DNA of 64,000 nt from Deltaproteobacteria bacterium (GCA_018266075.1 JAFEBB010000018.1:1-64000); one strand, 5' to 3'; counted from the first letter of the stretch, positions 1 to 9,992 are shown. The notes: a model not told the origin generated them from the letters alone. Numbers and translations: made by a program.

Positions 1-55
1 CGATGGTGCCCACGTTCACGTGCGGCTTCTTCCGGTCGAACTTCTCCTTGGCCAT
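1..55 (-). CDS. tuf: Elongation factor Tu, N-terminal fragment (cut by window edge)
   Basis: Only the first 18 codons are present, reading MAKEKFDRKKPHVNVGTI, the conserved EF-Tu N-terminus just before the P-loop. EF-Tu delivers aminoacyl-tRNA to the ribosome. It lies 36 bases downstream of fusA on the same strand, the usual last place in the str operon. The rest of the gene is outside the window. Confidence 0.95.
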   Translation of the reverse strand, partial: MAKEKFDRKKPHVNVGTI

Positions 56-91
56 TGCGATTCTCCCAAGTGTGAGACTTGTTATTGCGAA

Positions 92-2200
92 TTACCTACT
101 GATGTCCGAGTACCCACGCGTCTTGGCGATGATCTCGTCGGAGACGTGGTTGGGCACCTGCTGATAGCTCGAGAACTGCATCGTGTACGTCGCGCGGCCC
201 TGCGTGCGCGAGCGAAGGTCGGTGGCGTAGCCAAACATCTCGGCGAGCGGCACCGTCGCATCCACCACCTGGGCGCCGGCGCGCGGGTTCATACCCTGAA
301 TGCGGCCGCGGCGACGATTCAAATCGCCGATCACGTCGCCCATGAACTCCTCGGGCGTCACCACTTCCACGCTCATGATCGGCTCGAGCAGGATGGGGCC
401 GGCGGCGCGGGCGCCTTCCTTCACGCCGATGGAGCCGGCGATCTTGAAGGCCATCTCGCTGGAGTCGACGTCGTGGTAGCTGCCGTCGAAGATCTCCACC
501 TTCACGTCCACCATGGGGTAGCCGGCGAGCACGCCGCCCTCGAGCGCCTCTTCGACGCCCTTCTCCACGGCCGGGATGAACTCCTTGGGCACGGTGCCGC
601 CCACGATCCCGTTGATGAACTCGAAGCCCTTGCCGGTCTCGTTGGGGCCGACCTTCAGCCACACGTGACCGTACTGGCCCTTGCCGCCCGACTGGCGGAT
701 GTGGCGGCCCTCGGCTTCCACCGTCTTGGTGAGCGTCTCGCGGTAGGCGACCTGGGGCTTGCCCACGTTCGCCTCGACCTTGAATTCACGCAGCAGGCGG
801 TCGACGATGATCTCGAGGTGCAGCTCACCCATGCCGGCGATGATGGTCTGGCCGGTCTCTTCGTCCGAGCGCACGCGGAAGCTGGGGTCTTCCTTCGCCA
901 GCTTGTTCAGCGAGACGCCCAGCTTGTCCATGTCGGCCTTGGTCTTCGGCTCGATGGCAATGCTGATGACCGGCTCGGGGAACTCCATGCGCTCGAGGAT
1001 GATCGGCGCGTCGACAGCGCAGAGCGTGTCGCCGGTGATGGTGTCCTTGAGGCCGATGGCCGCGCCGATGTCGCCGGCGAGCACCTCGGTGATTTCGTCG
1101 CGCTTGTCGGCGCGCAGCTGCACCAGGCGGCCGATGCGCTCCTTGGTGCCCTTCACCGTGTTGAGCACGGTGCTGCCGCTCTCGAGCGTGCCCGAGTACA
1201 CGCGGATGAAGGTGAGCTGACCCACGAACGGGTCGTTGCTGATCTTGAACGCCAGCGCGCTGAACGGCGCCTTGTCGTCGGTGGCGCGCTCGAGGTCCTT
1301 GTCGCCCTTGACGCTCTTGCCCTTCACGGGCGGGATGTCGAGCGGGCACGGAAGGAAGTCGACCATCGCGTCGAGCAGGGGCTGCACGCCCTTGTGCTTG
1401 AACGCCGAGCCGCACACCACGGGGAAGAGCTTGAGGCCCAGGCAGCCCTTGCGGATCGCCTTGCGGATCTCGTCGGGCGCGAGCTCCTGGCCGTTGAGGT
1501 ACTTCTCGGTGAGCGCGTCGTCCTGCTCGGCGGCCACTTCAACGAGCCGCTGGCGGTAGGCCTTGGCCTGCTCCGCAAACTCGGCCGGGATCGGCTTGGT
1601 CTCCCAGGTGGAGCCCTCGGCCGCGTCGTTGAACTCCAGGGCCTGCATCTCGATGAGGTCGATGACGCCCTTGTGCTTTTCGGCGGAGCCGAGCGGCAGC
1701 TGGATGGCCACGGCGTTGGCGCCCAGCTTGTCCTTGATGGTGCCGATCGACATCTCGAAGTCGGCGCCAATGCGGTCCATCTTGTTGACGAAGCAGATGC
1801 GCGGGACGTGGTACTTGTCGGCCTGGCGCCACACCGTCTCGGACTGCGGCTCCACGCCGTTCACGCCGTCGAACACCGCCACGGCGCCGTCGAGCACGCG
1901 AAGGCTGCGCTCCACCTCGATGGTGAAGTCCACGTGGCCCGGCGTGTCGATGATGTTGATGCGGTACTTGGTGTCCTTGCGCGTCCACCAGGCGGTGATG
2001 CACGCGGACTGGATGGTGATGCCGCGCTCGCGCTCCTGGGGCATGAAGTCCGTGACGGTGTTGCCGTCATGGACATCGCCCATCTTGTGGATCGCGCCGG
2101 TGTAGAAAAGGATTCGCTCGGTGGTGGTGGTCTTGCCGGCATCGATGTGAGCCATGATGCCGATGTTTCGGTATCTCTCGAGGGGAGTCTGTCGTGCCAT
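92..2200 (-). CDS. fusA: Translation elongation factor G
   Basis: EF-G is the GTPase that drives ribosomal translocation. The protein is 702 aa, normal for the family. GTPase motifs are visible: AHIDAGKTT (residues 17-25), DTPGH (85-89) and NKMD (139-142), followed by EF-G domains II-V. The start chosen is the ATG giving [12 protein letters not shown], with AGGGAG upstream; an in-frame ATG 17 codons earlier would add a non-conserved tail. It lies between rpsG and tuf in the str operon. Confidence 0.98.
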   Translation of the reverse strand: MARQTPLERYRNIGIMAHIDAGKTTTTERILFYTGAIHKMGDVHDGNTVTDFMPQERERGITIQSACITAWWTRKDTKYRINIIDTPGHVDFTIEVERSLRVLDGAVAVFDGVNGVEPQSETVWRQADKYHVPRICFVNKMDRIGADFEMSIGTIKDKLGANAVAIQLPLGSAEKHKGVIDLIEMQALEFNDAAEGSTWETKPIPAEFAEQAKAYRQRLVEVAAEQDDALTEKYLNGQELAPDEIRKAIRKGCLGLKLFPVVCGSAFKHKGVQPLLDAMVDFLPCPLDIPPVKGKSVKGDKDLERATDDKAPFSALAFKISNDPFVGQLTFIRVYSGTLESGSTVLNTVKGTKERIGRLVQLRADKRDEITEVLAGDIGAAIGLKDTITGDTLCAVDAPIILERMEFPEPVISIAIEPKTKADMDKLGVSLNKLAKEDPSFRVRSDEETGQTIIAGMGELHLEIIVDRLLREFKVEANVGKPQVAYRETLTKTVEAEGRHIRQSGGKGQYGHVWLKVGPNETGKGFEFINGIVGGTVPKEFIPAVEKGVEEALEGGVLAGYPMVDVKVEIFDGSYHDVDSSEMAFKIAGSIGVKEGARAAGPILLEPIMSVEVVTPEEFMGDVIGDLNRRRGRIQGMNPRAGAQVVDATVPLAEMFGYATDLRSRTQGRATYTMQFSSYQQVPNHVSDEIIAKTRGYSDISR

Positions 2201-2363
2201 GACACTTGCTCCCTGACTTCGAGGGGAACTACCGAACCACCGAGCTTTCAAAGAGCGATACGTACAACCGACTCTTTGCCGTCTTTTCTTCCCGCCCCGG
2301 AGTTCACTCGGGGCGGCGCTACTTACAACACCTACATCGGCCCTGCAACTGCTCGCCTGATTG

Positions 2364-2834
2364 CTACCAGCGATAGTGCGCGAAGGCCTTGTTGGCCTCG
2401 GCCATCTTGTGCGTGTCTTCGCGCTTCTTCACGGCGTTGCCGCGGTTGTTGGCGGCGTCCATGATCTCGGCGGCCAGCTTCTCGGCCATCGTCTTCTCGC
2501 CGCGCTCCTGCGAGTAGGTGATGAGCCAGCGCATTCCCAGCGCCAGGCGGCGGTCCTGACGGACCTCCACGGGCACCTGGTAGGTGGCGCCACCGACGCG
2601 GCGGCTCTTCACCTCGAGCACGGGCTTCACGTTGTCGAGCGCCTTCTTGAAGATCTTGAGCGGCTCGTCCTTGGTGCGCTCCGCGATGATGTCGAAAGAG
2701 CCGTAGCAGATCTGCTCGGCGATCGACTTCTTGCCCTTGCGCATGAGGTCGTTCACGAACTTCGTGACGAGCCGGTCCTGGAACTTCGGGTCCGGGAGGA
2801 TCTTGCGCTTCTCAACGACGCGACGACGAGGCAT
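2364..2834 (-). CDS. rpsG: 30S ribosomal protein S7
   Basis: S7 nucleates assembly of the 30S head by binding the 3' major domain of 16S rRNA. The 156-aa protein begins [18 protein letters not shown] and carries the typical motif [20 protein letters not shown]; length and sequence fit the family throughout. It starts 15 bases after rpsL and is followed by a 163-base gap before fusA. In E. coli S7 represses its own operon; whether that holds here is not shown. Confidence 0.98.
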   Translation of the reverse strand: MPRRRVVEKRKILPDPKFQDRLVTKFVNDLMRKGKKSIAEQICYGSFDIIAERTKDEPLKIFKKALDNVKPVLEVKSRRVGGATYQVPVEVRQDRRLALGMRWLITYSQERGEKTMAEKLAAEIMDAANNRGNAVKKREDTHKMAEANKAFAHYRW

Positions 2835-2849
2835 GGACTTGAACCTTGC

Positions 2850-3221
2850 TTAGCTGGGGCGCTTGGCGCCGTACTTGGAACGCGACTGCTTCCGACCCTG
2901 GACGCCAACGCTGTCGAGGGTGCCGCGGACGATGTGGTAGCGAACGCCGGGGAGGTCCTTCACACGGCCGCCGCGGATCATGACCACCGAGTGCTCCTGG
3001 AGGTTGTGACCCACGCCGGGGATGTACGAGGTGACCTCGATCCCGTTCGTGAGGCGCACACGCGCCACCTTGCGAAGGGCCGAGTTCGGCTTCTTCGGGG
3101 TGGTGGTGTACACGCGGGTGCAAACGCCGCGCTTCTGGGGGCACTCGGTCAAGGCGGGGGCCTTGCCCTTGGTGCGCATCTGGGTGCGGCCCTTGCGGAT
3201 GAGCTGCGTGATGGTGGGCAT
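2850..3221 (-). CDS. rpsL: 30S ribosomal protein S12
   Basis: S12 sits at the decoding centre and affects accuracy. The 123-aa protein begins [12 protein letters not shown]. It contains [20 protein letters not shown], including the lysine position known for streptomycin resistance in other bacteria (here unmutated), and [12 protein letters not shown]. It is the first gene of the str operon and is preceded by a promoter and leader hairpin. Confidence 0.98.
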   Translation of the reverse strand: MPTITQLIRKGRTQMRTKGKAPALTECPQKRGVCTRVYTTTPKKPNSALRKVARVRLTNGIEVTSYIPGVGHNLQEHSVVMIRGGRVKDLPGVRYHIVRGTLDSVGVQGRKQSRSKYGAKRPS

Positions 3222-3246
3222 CGACTCTCTCAGAACAACGCGTCAC

Positions 3247-3266
3247 CCGAGCGAAAGAGCTCGGGG
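3247..3266 (-). promoter_or_regulatory. Leader hairpin of the str operon
   Basis: The sequence CCCGAGC-GAAAGA-GCTCGGG gives a perfect 7-bp stem with a 6-base loop in the rpsL 5' leader, between the predicted start site and the rpsL ATG. There is no U-run after it, so it is not an obvious terminator. A feedback or stability role is an inference. Confidence 0.4.
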
Positions 3267-3285
3267 TACCGAAAAAAGACGGCGG

Positions 3286-3313
3286 ACTGTATTCAGGCGC
3301 GCTCCAAAGTCAA
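3286..3313 (-). promoter_or_regulatory. Sigma-70-like promoter of the str operon
   Basis: On the minus strand TTGACT (3308-3313, five of six matches to TTGACA) is followed by 16 bases and TACAGT (3286-3291, four of six to TATAAT). Transcription would begin near 3279, about 58 bases upstream of rpsL. It is the only good match in the 328-base gap 3222-3549; the rest of that gap contains only the upstream region of the next plus-strand gene. Confidence 0.55.
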
Positions 3314-3549
3314 GCGCGCCCGCTTCCTCGTAGAGCCGAAGGGCACTTCCCCTCCCGTCGGCGCTTGGCGAAGAGGGGGGCGTCTACCACGCGCCTACAT
3401 TGGGGTCAAGCGTGGGCGCCCACGGGGAGCCGAAAGGCAGCCCGCTCCCCAGCGAGAGAAGCGCGCTTCCCTCGGGCGCGACGATTTGCGCCCGGACGGG
3501 GCGGCACCTGGCGTGCAGTTCGAGTCCCTGGGACACGGGGGAACGCACC

Positions 3550-5013
3550 ATGCGCAAGGCGCTCGCAATGTCGCTGCTCGGGGGCTTGCTCGGCTGCACC
3601 GGCGGAACGGTCGTTCCCACGATCAGCGGGAGCAGCTCCGGCGGCGCCACCCCGACCACCACCGGCACCACGTCGACCGCGAGCACCGGCTCCACCGGCG
3701 GCAGCTCCGGACACAGCGGCTCGACGGCCTCGAGCAGCACGGGCACGACAGGCACCGCCGGCACCACGGGCACGAGCGGCAGCACCACCGGCTCGACGGG
3801 CAGCACCGGCGTCTACCTGGGCGCGGGCCCGTGGCCGACGGCGCAGTCCACGCAGTTCGTCACCGGCGAGCCCATGGTCGACGTGAGCGTCGACGAGGCC
3901 GAGAACATCTGGGCCGTGAGCAACGACGCGCTCTACATCCTCCGCCCGGGCCAGACCGTGTTCCGCAAGTACACCGACGCCGACGGCCTGCACATCGGCA
4001 ACGCGGGCGCGCCGGGGATCATGAACGTCGCGGGCGGCAAGGCGAACGAGGGCTTCGTTGGCTACAACGGGGTGGACATCCCCACCACGCCGCAGATCAC
4101 CGGCGATCCCACCCAGGACGCGCCGCTGAAGATGGGCGGGATCGATCACATCTCGCTCAAGCCAGACGGCACGCTCACGGTCACGCACCTGGACATCCAC
4201 TCCGACGACTACGTGGTCGGCGGCCAAACCGACTTCAGCTACTACGAGGACCGCGGCACGCGCCGCATGCTCTACGACCACACGTTCCACCCGGGCACGC
4301 TCTACACGGGCTGGAACCACGGCGTGAACCGCATCGACTGGGGCACCACGGACCCCACGACGAAGCTGCCGTTCGCCGACCACGTGCATCCCATCGTCGT
4401 CAGCCAGACCGACGCCGGCACCACGGAGTGGATGGCCGAGTGGCGCGGCCTGGCGCTCGATCCCACCAACGACGGCGCGCTCTGGATGGGCGGCGAGTTC
4501 ACCGGCGGCGCCATCAAGTGGACGCCCGCGCTCTACACCTGGACCTGCCAGCGCGCGGACTGCAACCCGTCCAACGACTTCCTGCGCGCCTACGCGGGCG
4601 CGTATGGCCAGCCGCTCTTCCCCGTGCCCGCCGACGGCTCGCCCATGAACGTGCGCGGGGTGGCGGTTACCAAGGACGGCACCGCGTGGTTCGTGAGCGG
4701 ACCGCAGTGGAACCCGGGCGTGGACGCCGTCTACGGCATCGCCCAGGTGCAGGGCTGGACCGTGAACTGGCTCGATCCCGGCGCGATCGGGCTGCCGGGC
4801 AACCAGCTCATGGACGTGGTGGCGCTGCCGGATGGCACGCTCGTGTTCGCGCTCCTGGGCGGCGGGCTGTGGCACTACGACCCGAAGACCAAGACGACCA
4901 CCGCCGTCCCCAACGCGCCGGCCGACGTGAACCTCATGTGGGTCGACCCGATGGTGACGCCGCCCGCGCTCTGGGTTGCGAGCGATCAGGGCGTGACGTT
5001 GCTCCGCTTCTAG
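3550..5013 (+). CDS. Lipoprotein with Ser/Thr/Gly linker and beta-propeller-like domain
   Basis: The predicted 487-aa protein has a lipoprotein signal (MRKALAMSLLGGLLGC), so it should be anchored in the outer membrane or at the surface. A Gly/Ser/Thr linker follows to about residue 95. The rest has repeats of the DVSVDEAENIWAVSN / GTAWFVSG kind, as in propeller domains that are not enzymes. The start is set by the signal peptide; the reading frame continues upstream without a signal. Function is not recognised. It is single, divergent from rpsL and followed by an MFS gene. Confidence 0.75.
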   Translation: MRKALAMSLLGGLLGCTGGTVVPTISGSSSGGATPTTTGTTSTASTGSTGGSSGHSGSTASSSTGTTGTAGTTGTSGSTTGSTGSTGVYLGAGPWPTAQSTQFVTGEPMVDVSVDEAENIWAVSNDALYILRPGQTVFRKYTDADGLHIGNAGAPGIMNVAGGKANEGFVGYNGVDIPTTPQITGDPTQDAPLKMGGIDHISLKPDGTLTVTHLDIHSDDYVVGGQTDFSYYEDRGTRRMLYDHTFHPGTLYTGWNHGVNRIDWGTTDPTTKLPFADHVHPIVVSQTDAGTTEWMAEWRGLALDPTNDGALWMGGEFTGGAIKWTPALYTWTCQRADCNPSNDFLRAYAGAYGQPLFPVPADGSPMNVRGVAVTKDGTAWFVSGPQWNPGVDAVYGIAQVQGWTVNWLDPGAIGLPGNQLMDVVALPDGTLVFALLGGGLWHYDPKTKTTTAVPNAPADVNLMWVDPMVTPPALWVASDQGVTLLRF

Positions 5014-5059
5014 CCGAATCCGTTGCGTTCGCAATGATTGCGGATAAAACGTTCGGCGC

Positions 5060-6292
5060 GTGCCTGCCCTGCCCCACTCGCTGCGCTCGCTGCGCCACCG
5101 CGACCTGCAGCTCTTCTTCAGCGGCCAGGCCATCTCGCTCGTCGGCACCTGGATGCAGTCGGTGGCCGAGGGCTGGCTCGTGTACCGCCTTTGGAGCGAC
5201 GCCACGCTCCTCGGCTGGCTGAGCTTCCTACGCCAGATCCCCGTCTTCTTCCTCTCGGCGTGGGCAGGTGGGCTCGCGGACCGGATGCCGCGGCGCAAGC
5301 TGGTGCTGGCCACCCAGTTCTCCGCGATGGTGCAGGCGGGCGCGCTCGCGTGGGTGACGCTCGCGGGGCACCCGACGAAGTTCCAGCTCCTCGGGCTGGC
5401 GGCCGCGCTCGGCGTGGTGAACGCGTTCGATATCCCCAGCCGCCAGGCCTACCTCGTGGACATGGCCGGCCCCGACCTCGAGAACGCCATCGCCTTCAAC
5501 TCCACGCTCGTGAACGGCACGCGCGTGCTGGGCCCTGCGATCGCCGGCTACATCGTGACCGCCATCGGCGAAGGCCTCTGCTTCTTCGCGAACTCGGTCT
5601 CGTACGTGTTCGTCATCGTGGGGCTCTACTTCACGCGCGCGGGTCCACCGGCGACTTCGAAGCGCAGCCGAGGCGGGCTCGTCGAGGGCGTCCGCTACGC
5701 GTGGAACGCGCACCACGCCCGCTGGCCGCTCTTGCTCGTGACGTGCGCGTCGCTGATGGCCATGCCCTACGTCACGCTGATGCCCGTCTTCGCGAAGACC
5801 ATCTTCCACGGCAACGCCGCCACCCAGGGCCACCTCCTCGGCTCGGCCGGCGTGGGCGCGTTCCTCGGCGCGGTCAGCCTGCTGCGTCGCGGCCCCGGCA
5901 AAGGCCTCGCGCATCGCGTGGCCTGGGGCGCGAGCCTGCTCGCCGCGGGGCTCATCGGGCTCTCCCTCGCGCCGAATGAGTGGGTCGCGTATGGCGCGCT
6001 GGTCGTCACCGGCTTTGGCTTCATGAGCCAGATGGCGAGCACCAACACGCTCTTGCAGTCGCTCGCTCCGGTGGACATGCGCGGACGCGTGATGGGGCTC
6101 TATTCCATGGCCTTCATCGGCATGGGGCCGTTCGGCTCGCTGCTGTTGGGCTACGCGGCCGCGCACGTGGGCGCGCGGGTGGCCGTGGGCGTGGGCGCCG
6201 CCACGTACCTGCTCGCGAGCCTCGTGTTCCGCACCGTCACCGAAGGCATCGAGCTCGCGGCGCAGCAGGCGCGCGCCGAGCGCGTGGCGTGA
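5060..6292 (+). CDS. MFS transporter, EntS-like (DHA3-type) exporter
   Basis: The 410-aa integral membrane protein has about 12 hydrophobic segments. Its N-terminal signature FFSGQAISLVGTWMQSVAEGWLVYRL and the loop GGLADRMPRRK are typical of the EntS/DHA3 branch of major facilitator exporters, proton-driven efflux pumps for siderophores or drugs. The substrate cannot be told. The start is GTG at 5060; the conserved part begins at about residue 8, so a later start is unlikely. It converges with the next gene with only one base between the two stop codons. Confidence 0.85.
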   Translation: MPALPHSLRSLRHRDLQLFFSGQAISLVGTWMQSVAEGWLVYRLWSDATLLGWLSFLRQIPVFFLSAWAGGLADRMPRRKLVLATQFSAMVQAGALAWVTLAGHPTKFQLLGLAAALGVVNAFDIPSRQAYLVDMAGPDLENAIAFNSTLVNGTRVLGPAIAGYIVTAIGEGLCFFANSVSYVFVIVGLYFTRAGPPATSKRSRGGLVEGVRYAWNAHHARWPLLLVTCASLMAMPYVTLMPVFAKTIFHGNAATQGHLLGSAGVGAFLGAVSLLRRGPGKGLAHRVAWGASLLAAGLIGLSLAPNEWVAYGALVVTGFGFMSQMASTNTLLQSLAPVDMRGRVMGLYSMAFIGMGPFGSLLLGYAAAHVGARVAVGVGAATYLLASLVFRTVTEGIELAAQQARAERVA

Positions 6293-6293
6293 C

Positions 6294-6530
6294 CTAGCCG
6301 TTGGGCTGCGGAAAGTCGCAGCGAGGACCGCAGTCCGGAAACGTGATGCAGACCTGCCCGCGTGGACAGTCGCCGTCCTTCACGCAGTGGCAGGTACGCG
6401 CCGCACCGCAAAAGCCCGAGTCGGTGCACGAACCGCTCAGACAATCGGAGTTCTTCTCGCACGACGCGCCGACCGAGCCGCCGCACGAGACCAGCAGACC
6501 ACTCGCGAGAATCAGGAACGCGCGCCGCAT
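6294..6530 (-). CDS. Small Cys-rich lipoprotein
   Basis: The 78-aa protein begins with a lipoprotein signal (MRRAFLILASGLLVSC) and then has eleven cysteines, in repeats such as KNSDCLSGSC and KDGDCPRGQVC. This C-x-D-x-D-C pattern recurs in exported myxobacterial proteins, where the cysteines probably form disulfides. The function is unknown. It begins three bases after the stop of the DUF1015 gene on the same strand, so the two are probably cotranscribed. Confidence 0.7.
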   Translation of the reverse strand: MRRAFLILASGLLVSCGGSVGASCEKNSDCLSGSCTDSGFCGAARTCHCVKDGDCPRGQVCITFPDCGPRCDFPQPNG

Positions 6531-6533
6531 GGC

Positions 6534-7748
6534 CTAGAACCGGTGCACCACGAGCCCGCTGCGCAGCTTCGGCTCGAACCAGGTGCTCTTGGGCGGCATG
6601 ATCGCGCCCGCGTCGGCGATGGCCATGAGCTCGTCGAGGCTGGTGGGGAACATCGCGAACGCCACCGCGAACTCGCCCGACTTCACCTTCTTCTCCAGCT
6701 CGCCCATGCCCCGGATGCCGCCCGAGAAGGCGATGCGCTCGTCGGTGCGCGGATCCTGGATGCCCAGCACCGGCCCGAGCAGGTTGCTCTGGAGAATGGA
6801 GACATCGAGCGAGCCGATGGGGCTCTTCTCGTCGAAGGTGCCGGGCTTCGCGGTGAGCGTGTGCCACGCGCCGCCGAGGAACATGCCGAACTGGTGCCTC
6901 GACGTCGGCTTGCCACCGCCCGACTTCACCTCGAACTTCTCGCCGACGCGCTTCAAGAACGCTTCCGCCGACAGCCCGTTCAAGTCCTTAACCAGACGGT
7001 TATAGTCGAGGATCTGCAGCTGTGACGCGGGGAAGATGACGGCCAGGAAGAACCTGTGCTCGGCATCCGGCGAGCCGCCGCGCGACTTGGCGATGCGCGC
7101 CGCTGCCGCCGAACGATGGTGTCCGTCGGCCACGTAGAGCGCGTCCACGCGCGCGAACGCATCCTGGATCTGCTGGGTGCGCGCCCGGGGCGTGACCCAG
7201 AACGTGTGCTGGATGCCGTCGCTCGAGGTGAAGTCGTATTCGGGCGGCTCCTGCATCACCGCGTCCTGCAGCGCCACGAGCTCCGCGTTCTTGCCGTAGC
7301 AGAGGAACACCGGCTCGTCGTGCGCCGAGAGCGCGTCGATGTGCGCCACCCGATCGTCTTCTTTGTCCTGCCGCGTGAGCTCGTGCTTCTTGATGAGCCC
7401 GCGCTCGTACTCGTCGGTGCTCGCACACGCAACGATGCCAGCTTGCACGTGCTCGCCCATCTTCTGGCGGTAGACGTAGTACGCCGGCTGCGCGTCGGGC
7501 TTGAGCGTGCCGCGCGAGAGGAAGAGCTCGAGGTTCTTCTTGCCGAGCGCGTACACGGGCGCGCTGTGCGCATCGACGGAGTCCGCGAGCTCAATCTCCG
7601 GCCGCGAGACGCGGAAGAACGAGTTCGCGTTGTCGCCGGCGATGGCGCGCGCTTCCTGCGTGTTCACCACGTCGTACGGCGGCGCGGCGACCTGCGCGGC
7701 GAGCTCTTTTGGCGGGCGAAGACCGATGAACGGGCGGACGTTGGACAT
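6534..7748 (-). CDS. DUF1015 family protein
   Basis: The 404-aa soluble protein opens with VRPFIGLRPPKELAAQVAAPPYDVV and later has VADGHHRSAAAAR, both hallmarks of DUF1015. The H-H and R residues look like a catalytic or nucleotide site, but the family's reaction is not established. The start is the ATG giving MSNVRPF; 33 codons of upstream frame show no family match. A small AT-rich palindrome at 6988-7003 lies inside the gene. Confidence 0.85.
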   Translation of the reverse strand: MSNVRPFIGLRPPKELAAQVAAPPYDVVNTQEARAIAGDNANSFFRVSRPEIELADSVDAHSAPVYALGKKNLELFLSRGTLKPDAQPAYYVYRQKMGEHVQAGIVACASTDEYERGLIKKHELTRQDKEDDRVAHIDALSAHDEPVFLCYGKNAELVALQDAVMQEPPEYDFTSSDGIQHTFWVTPRARTQQIQDAFARVDALYVADGHHRSAAAARIAKSRGGSPDAEHRFFLAVIFPASQLQILDYNRLVKDLNGLSAEAFLKRVGEKFEVKSGGGKPTSRHQFGMFLGGAWHTLTAKPGTFDEKSPIGSLDVSILQSNLLGPVLGIQDPRTDERIAFSGGIRGMGELEKKVKSGEFAVAFAMFPTSLDELMAIADAGAIMPPKSTWFEPKLRSGLVVHRF

Positions 7749-7824
7749 TCTCGCTCCCTCGATGGCGCGCGAAGCTAGCGGCGAGCGTTTGCGCGGGCAA
7801 CGGGGTTGGGGCAAATTCCGCCGC

Positions 7825-8352
7825 ATGCGCATCGAAGCCGACGCCAAGATCCCCTTCCCCCGCGACGTGGTCTTCGCGGCCTACCGCGACAACCTCCCCA
7901 ACCTGGTGCAGTACCTGCCCAACGTGAAGAGCATCACCGTGCTCGAGCGCAAGGACGAGGGCAACGTCTGCAAGCTCAAGAACGAGTGGTGGGCCAAGGG
8001 CGAGATCCCCAAGGCTGCGCAGAGCGTGATCAAGCCGGAGATGCTCAGCTGGTACGACCACGCCGAGTGGTTTCAGGAGACGTTCTCCAACAAGTGGCGC
8101 ATCCAGATGCGCGTGATGGAGAAGGTGGTGAGCTGCCAGGGCGGCAACAGCTTCGAGGTCGACGGCACCGGCACCGTGCTCAAGATCCGCGGCGACCTGA
8201 ACCTCGACATGAAGGAAGTGCCCGGCGTGCCGCGCTTCCTCGCGGGCACCATCGGCCCGACGGTCGAGAAGTTCGTGGTGGGCATGCTCAAGCCGAACCT
8301 CGTCGAGGTCAGCAAGGGCATCGAGCAGTACCTGCGCGCGAAGGGCAGTTAA
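7825..8352 (+). CDS. DUF2505 (SRPBCC-like) protein
   Basis: The 175-aa protein reads MRIEADAKIPFPRDVVFAAYRD and has the helix-grip pattern of START/SRPBCC-like lipid-binding folds, matching DUF2505. There is no signal peptide, so it should be cytoplasmic. Its ligand is unknown. It is divergent from the DUF1015 gene (76-base gap) and converges with the ABC-F gene. Its TAA stop lies inside a GTTAAC...GTTAAC palindrome. Confidence 0.7.
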   Translation: MRIEADAKIPFPRDVVFAAYRDNLPNLVQYLPNVKSITVLERKDEGNVCKLKNEWWAKGEIPKAAQSVIKPEMLSWYDHAEWFQETFSNKWRIQMRVMEKVVSCQGGNSFEVDGTGTVLKIRGDLNLDMKEVPGVPRFLAGTIGPTVEKFVVGMLKPNLVEVSKGIEQYLRAKGS

Positions 8353-8365
8353 CCGATCAGTTAAC
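8348..8365. repeat. AT-rich palindrome GTTAAC-CGATCA-GTTAAC
   Basis: The inverted 6-bp arms GTTAAC surround CGATCA, between two converging genes. It overlaps the DUF2505 stop codon. It resembles a perfect 16-bp palindrome inside meaB (32182-32197). It is not in a promoter position. Confidence 0.5.
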
Positions 8366-8369
8366 TCCG

Positions 8370-9992
8370 CTAGCTTCGAAGCCCCGGCGCCTCGTGTCCC
8401 GAGCGGGCGACGTACTCGGTGTAGCCGCCGCCGTAGACGTGCGCGCCTTCCGGCGTGAGCTCCAGCACGCGGTTCGAGAGCGACGCCAGGAAGCGCCGGT
8501 CGTGCGAGACGAAGAGCATCGTCCCGTCGAAGCCCGCGAGCGCGCGCACCAGCATCTCCTTCGTTCCGAGATCGAGGTGGTTCGTGGGCTCGTCGAGCAC
8601 CAGGAAGTTGGGCGGGTCGTAGAGCATCATCGCCAACACCAGCCGCGCCTTCTCGCCGCCCGAGAGCACGCGCACGCCCTTCTCCACGTCGTCGCCCGAG
8701 AAGCCGAAGCAGCCCGCGAGCGTGCGCAGTGAGGCCTGCGTCGAGAGCGGGAACGCCTGAATGAGCGTCTCGAGCACGGTCTTGGTGCCGTCGAGGATGT
8801 CCATCGCGTGCTGCGCGAAGTAGCCCACCTTCACGCTGTTGCCGACGGTCACCTCGCCCGAGTCGGCTTCGGTCGAGTGGGTGATGAGCTTGAGCAGCGT
8901 GCTCTTGCCCGCGCCGTTCACGCCCATCACGCACCAGCGCTCGCCGCGGCGCACGAGGAAGTCGAAGCCCTCGTAGATCTTCTTGCTGCCGTAGGCCTTG
9001 TTCACCTTGGCCAGGCGCGCGACGTCCTCGCCCGAGCGCGGCGACGGCCGGAACTCGAAGTCGACGACCTTGCGGCGCTTGGGCGGCTCCACCTTTTCGA
9101 TCTTCTCGAGCTTCTTCACGCGGCTCTGCACCTGCGCCGCATGCGACGCGCGCGCCTTGAAGCGCTCGATGAATGCGATCTCCTTCTTGAGCATGGCCTG
9201 CTGGCGCTCGTACTGCGCCTGGGCCTGCTGGTCGTTGAGCGCGCGCTGCTTCTCGTAGAAGTCGTAGTCACCCGTGAAGCTGGTGAGCTCGCCGCCGTCG
9301 ATCTCAACAATCCGGTTAACAATGCGGTTCATGAACTCGCGGTCGTGCGAGGTCATGAGCAGCGCGCCTTCGTACTGCTTGAGGAAGTTCTCCAGCCAGA
9401 TGAGCGACTCGAGGTCGAGGTGGTTGCTCGGCTCGTCGAGGAGCATCGCGTCGGGCCGCATGAGCAGGATCCGCGCGAGCGCCACGCGCATCTTCCAGCC
9501 GCCGGAGAGCGCGCCCACGTCGCCGTCCATGACCTCTTGCGAGAAGCCGAGGCCTGCCAGCACCTCGCGCGCGCGGCCCTCGAGCGCGTAGCCACCGAGC
9601 TCCTCGAAGCGGCTCTGCACCTGGCCGAAGCGCTCGATGAGCTTGTCGAGCTCGTCGGCGCGCGCGGGGTCGGCGAGCGCAACTTCCAGCTCCTTGAGCT
9701 CGCGCGCCACCGCGGACACCGGGCCCGCGCCATCCATGGCCGCGGCCACGACGGTGCTGCCCTTCATCTCGCCCACGTCCTGGCTGAAGTAGCCGATGGT
9801 CACGCCGCGATCGATGGAGACCTGTCCTTCGTCGGGCAGCTCCTCCTTGGTGATCAAGCGGAAGAGCGTGGACTTGCCTGCGCCATTGGGCCCCACCAGG
9901 CCGACCTTCTCGCCCTTGTGGAGCGCCGTCGAGGCCTCGATGAAGAGGATCTGCTTGCCGTGCTGCTTGCCAATGCCGTCGAGCCGAATCAC
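8370..9992 (-). CDS. ABC-F family ATPase (ribosome-associated type)
   Basis: The 540-aa protein has two ATP-binding cassettes and no membrane segments, the layout of ABC-F proteins that act on the ribosome. Cassette 1 has GPNGAGKST (34-42), LSGGWKMRVALARILL and LLDEPSNHLDL. The linker is charged (ALNDQQAQAQYERQQAMLKKE). Cassette 2 has GVNGAGKST, LSGGEKARLVLAMML and LDEPTNHLDL. It resembles the YbiT/Uup group; a resistance role is possible but not shown. It follows the polysaccharide cluster after 42 bases. Confidence 0.92.
   Translation of the reverse strand: MIRLDGIGKQHGKQILFIEASTALHKGEKVGLVGPNGAGKSTLFRLITKEELPDEGQVSIDRGVTIGYFSQDVGEMKGSTVVAAAMDGAGPVSAVARELKELEVALADPARADELDKLIERFGQVQSRFEELGGYALEGRAREVLAGLGFSQEVMDGDVGALSGGWKMRVALARILLMRPDAMLLDEPSNHLDLESLIWLENFLKQYEGALLMTSHDREFMNRIVNRIVEIDGGELTSFTGDYDFYEKQRALNDQQAQAQYERQQAMLKKEIAFIERFKARASHAAQVQSRVKKLEKIEKVEPPKRRKVVDFEFRPSPRSGEDVARLAKVNKAYGSKKIYEGFDFLVRRGERWCVMGVNGAGKSTLLKLITHSTEADSGEVTVGNSVKVGYFAQHAMDILDGTKTVLETLIQAFPLSTQASLRTLAGCFGFSGDDVEKGVRVLSGGEKARLVLAMMLYDPPNFLVLDEPTNHLDLGTKEMLVRALAGFDGTMLFVSHDRRFLASLSNRVLELTPEGAHVYGGGYTEYVARSGHEAPGLRS

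Noticed and set aside
2292-2316. Hairpin in the rpsG-fusA gap as a terminator
   Set aside because: Imperfect stem and no T-run on the transcribed strand; fusA clearly belongs to the same operon.
4833-4848. TGGCACG match to sigma-54 box
   Set aside because: It is inside the coding sequence of the propeller lipoprotein, with poor -12 match and no gene downstream in a suitable position.
2361-5222. 953-codon plus-strand ORF
   Set aside because: It lies opposite rpsG/rpsL and in another frame of the lipoprotein gene; composition is Arg/His-rich with no motif, typical of a high-GC shadow.
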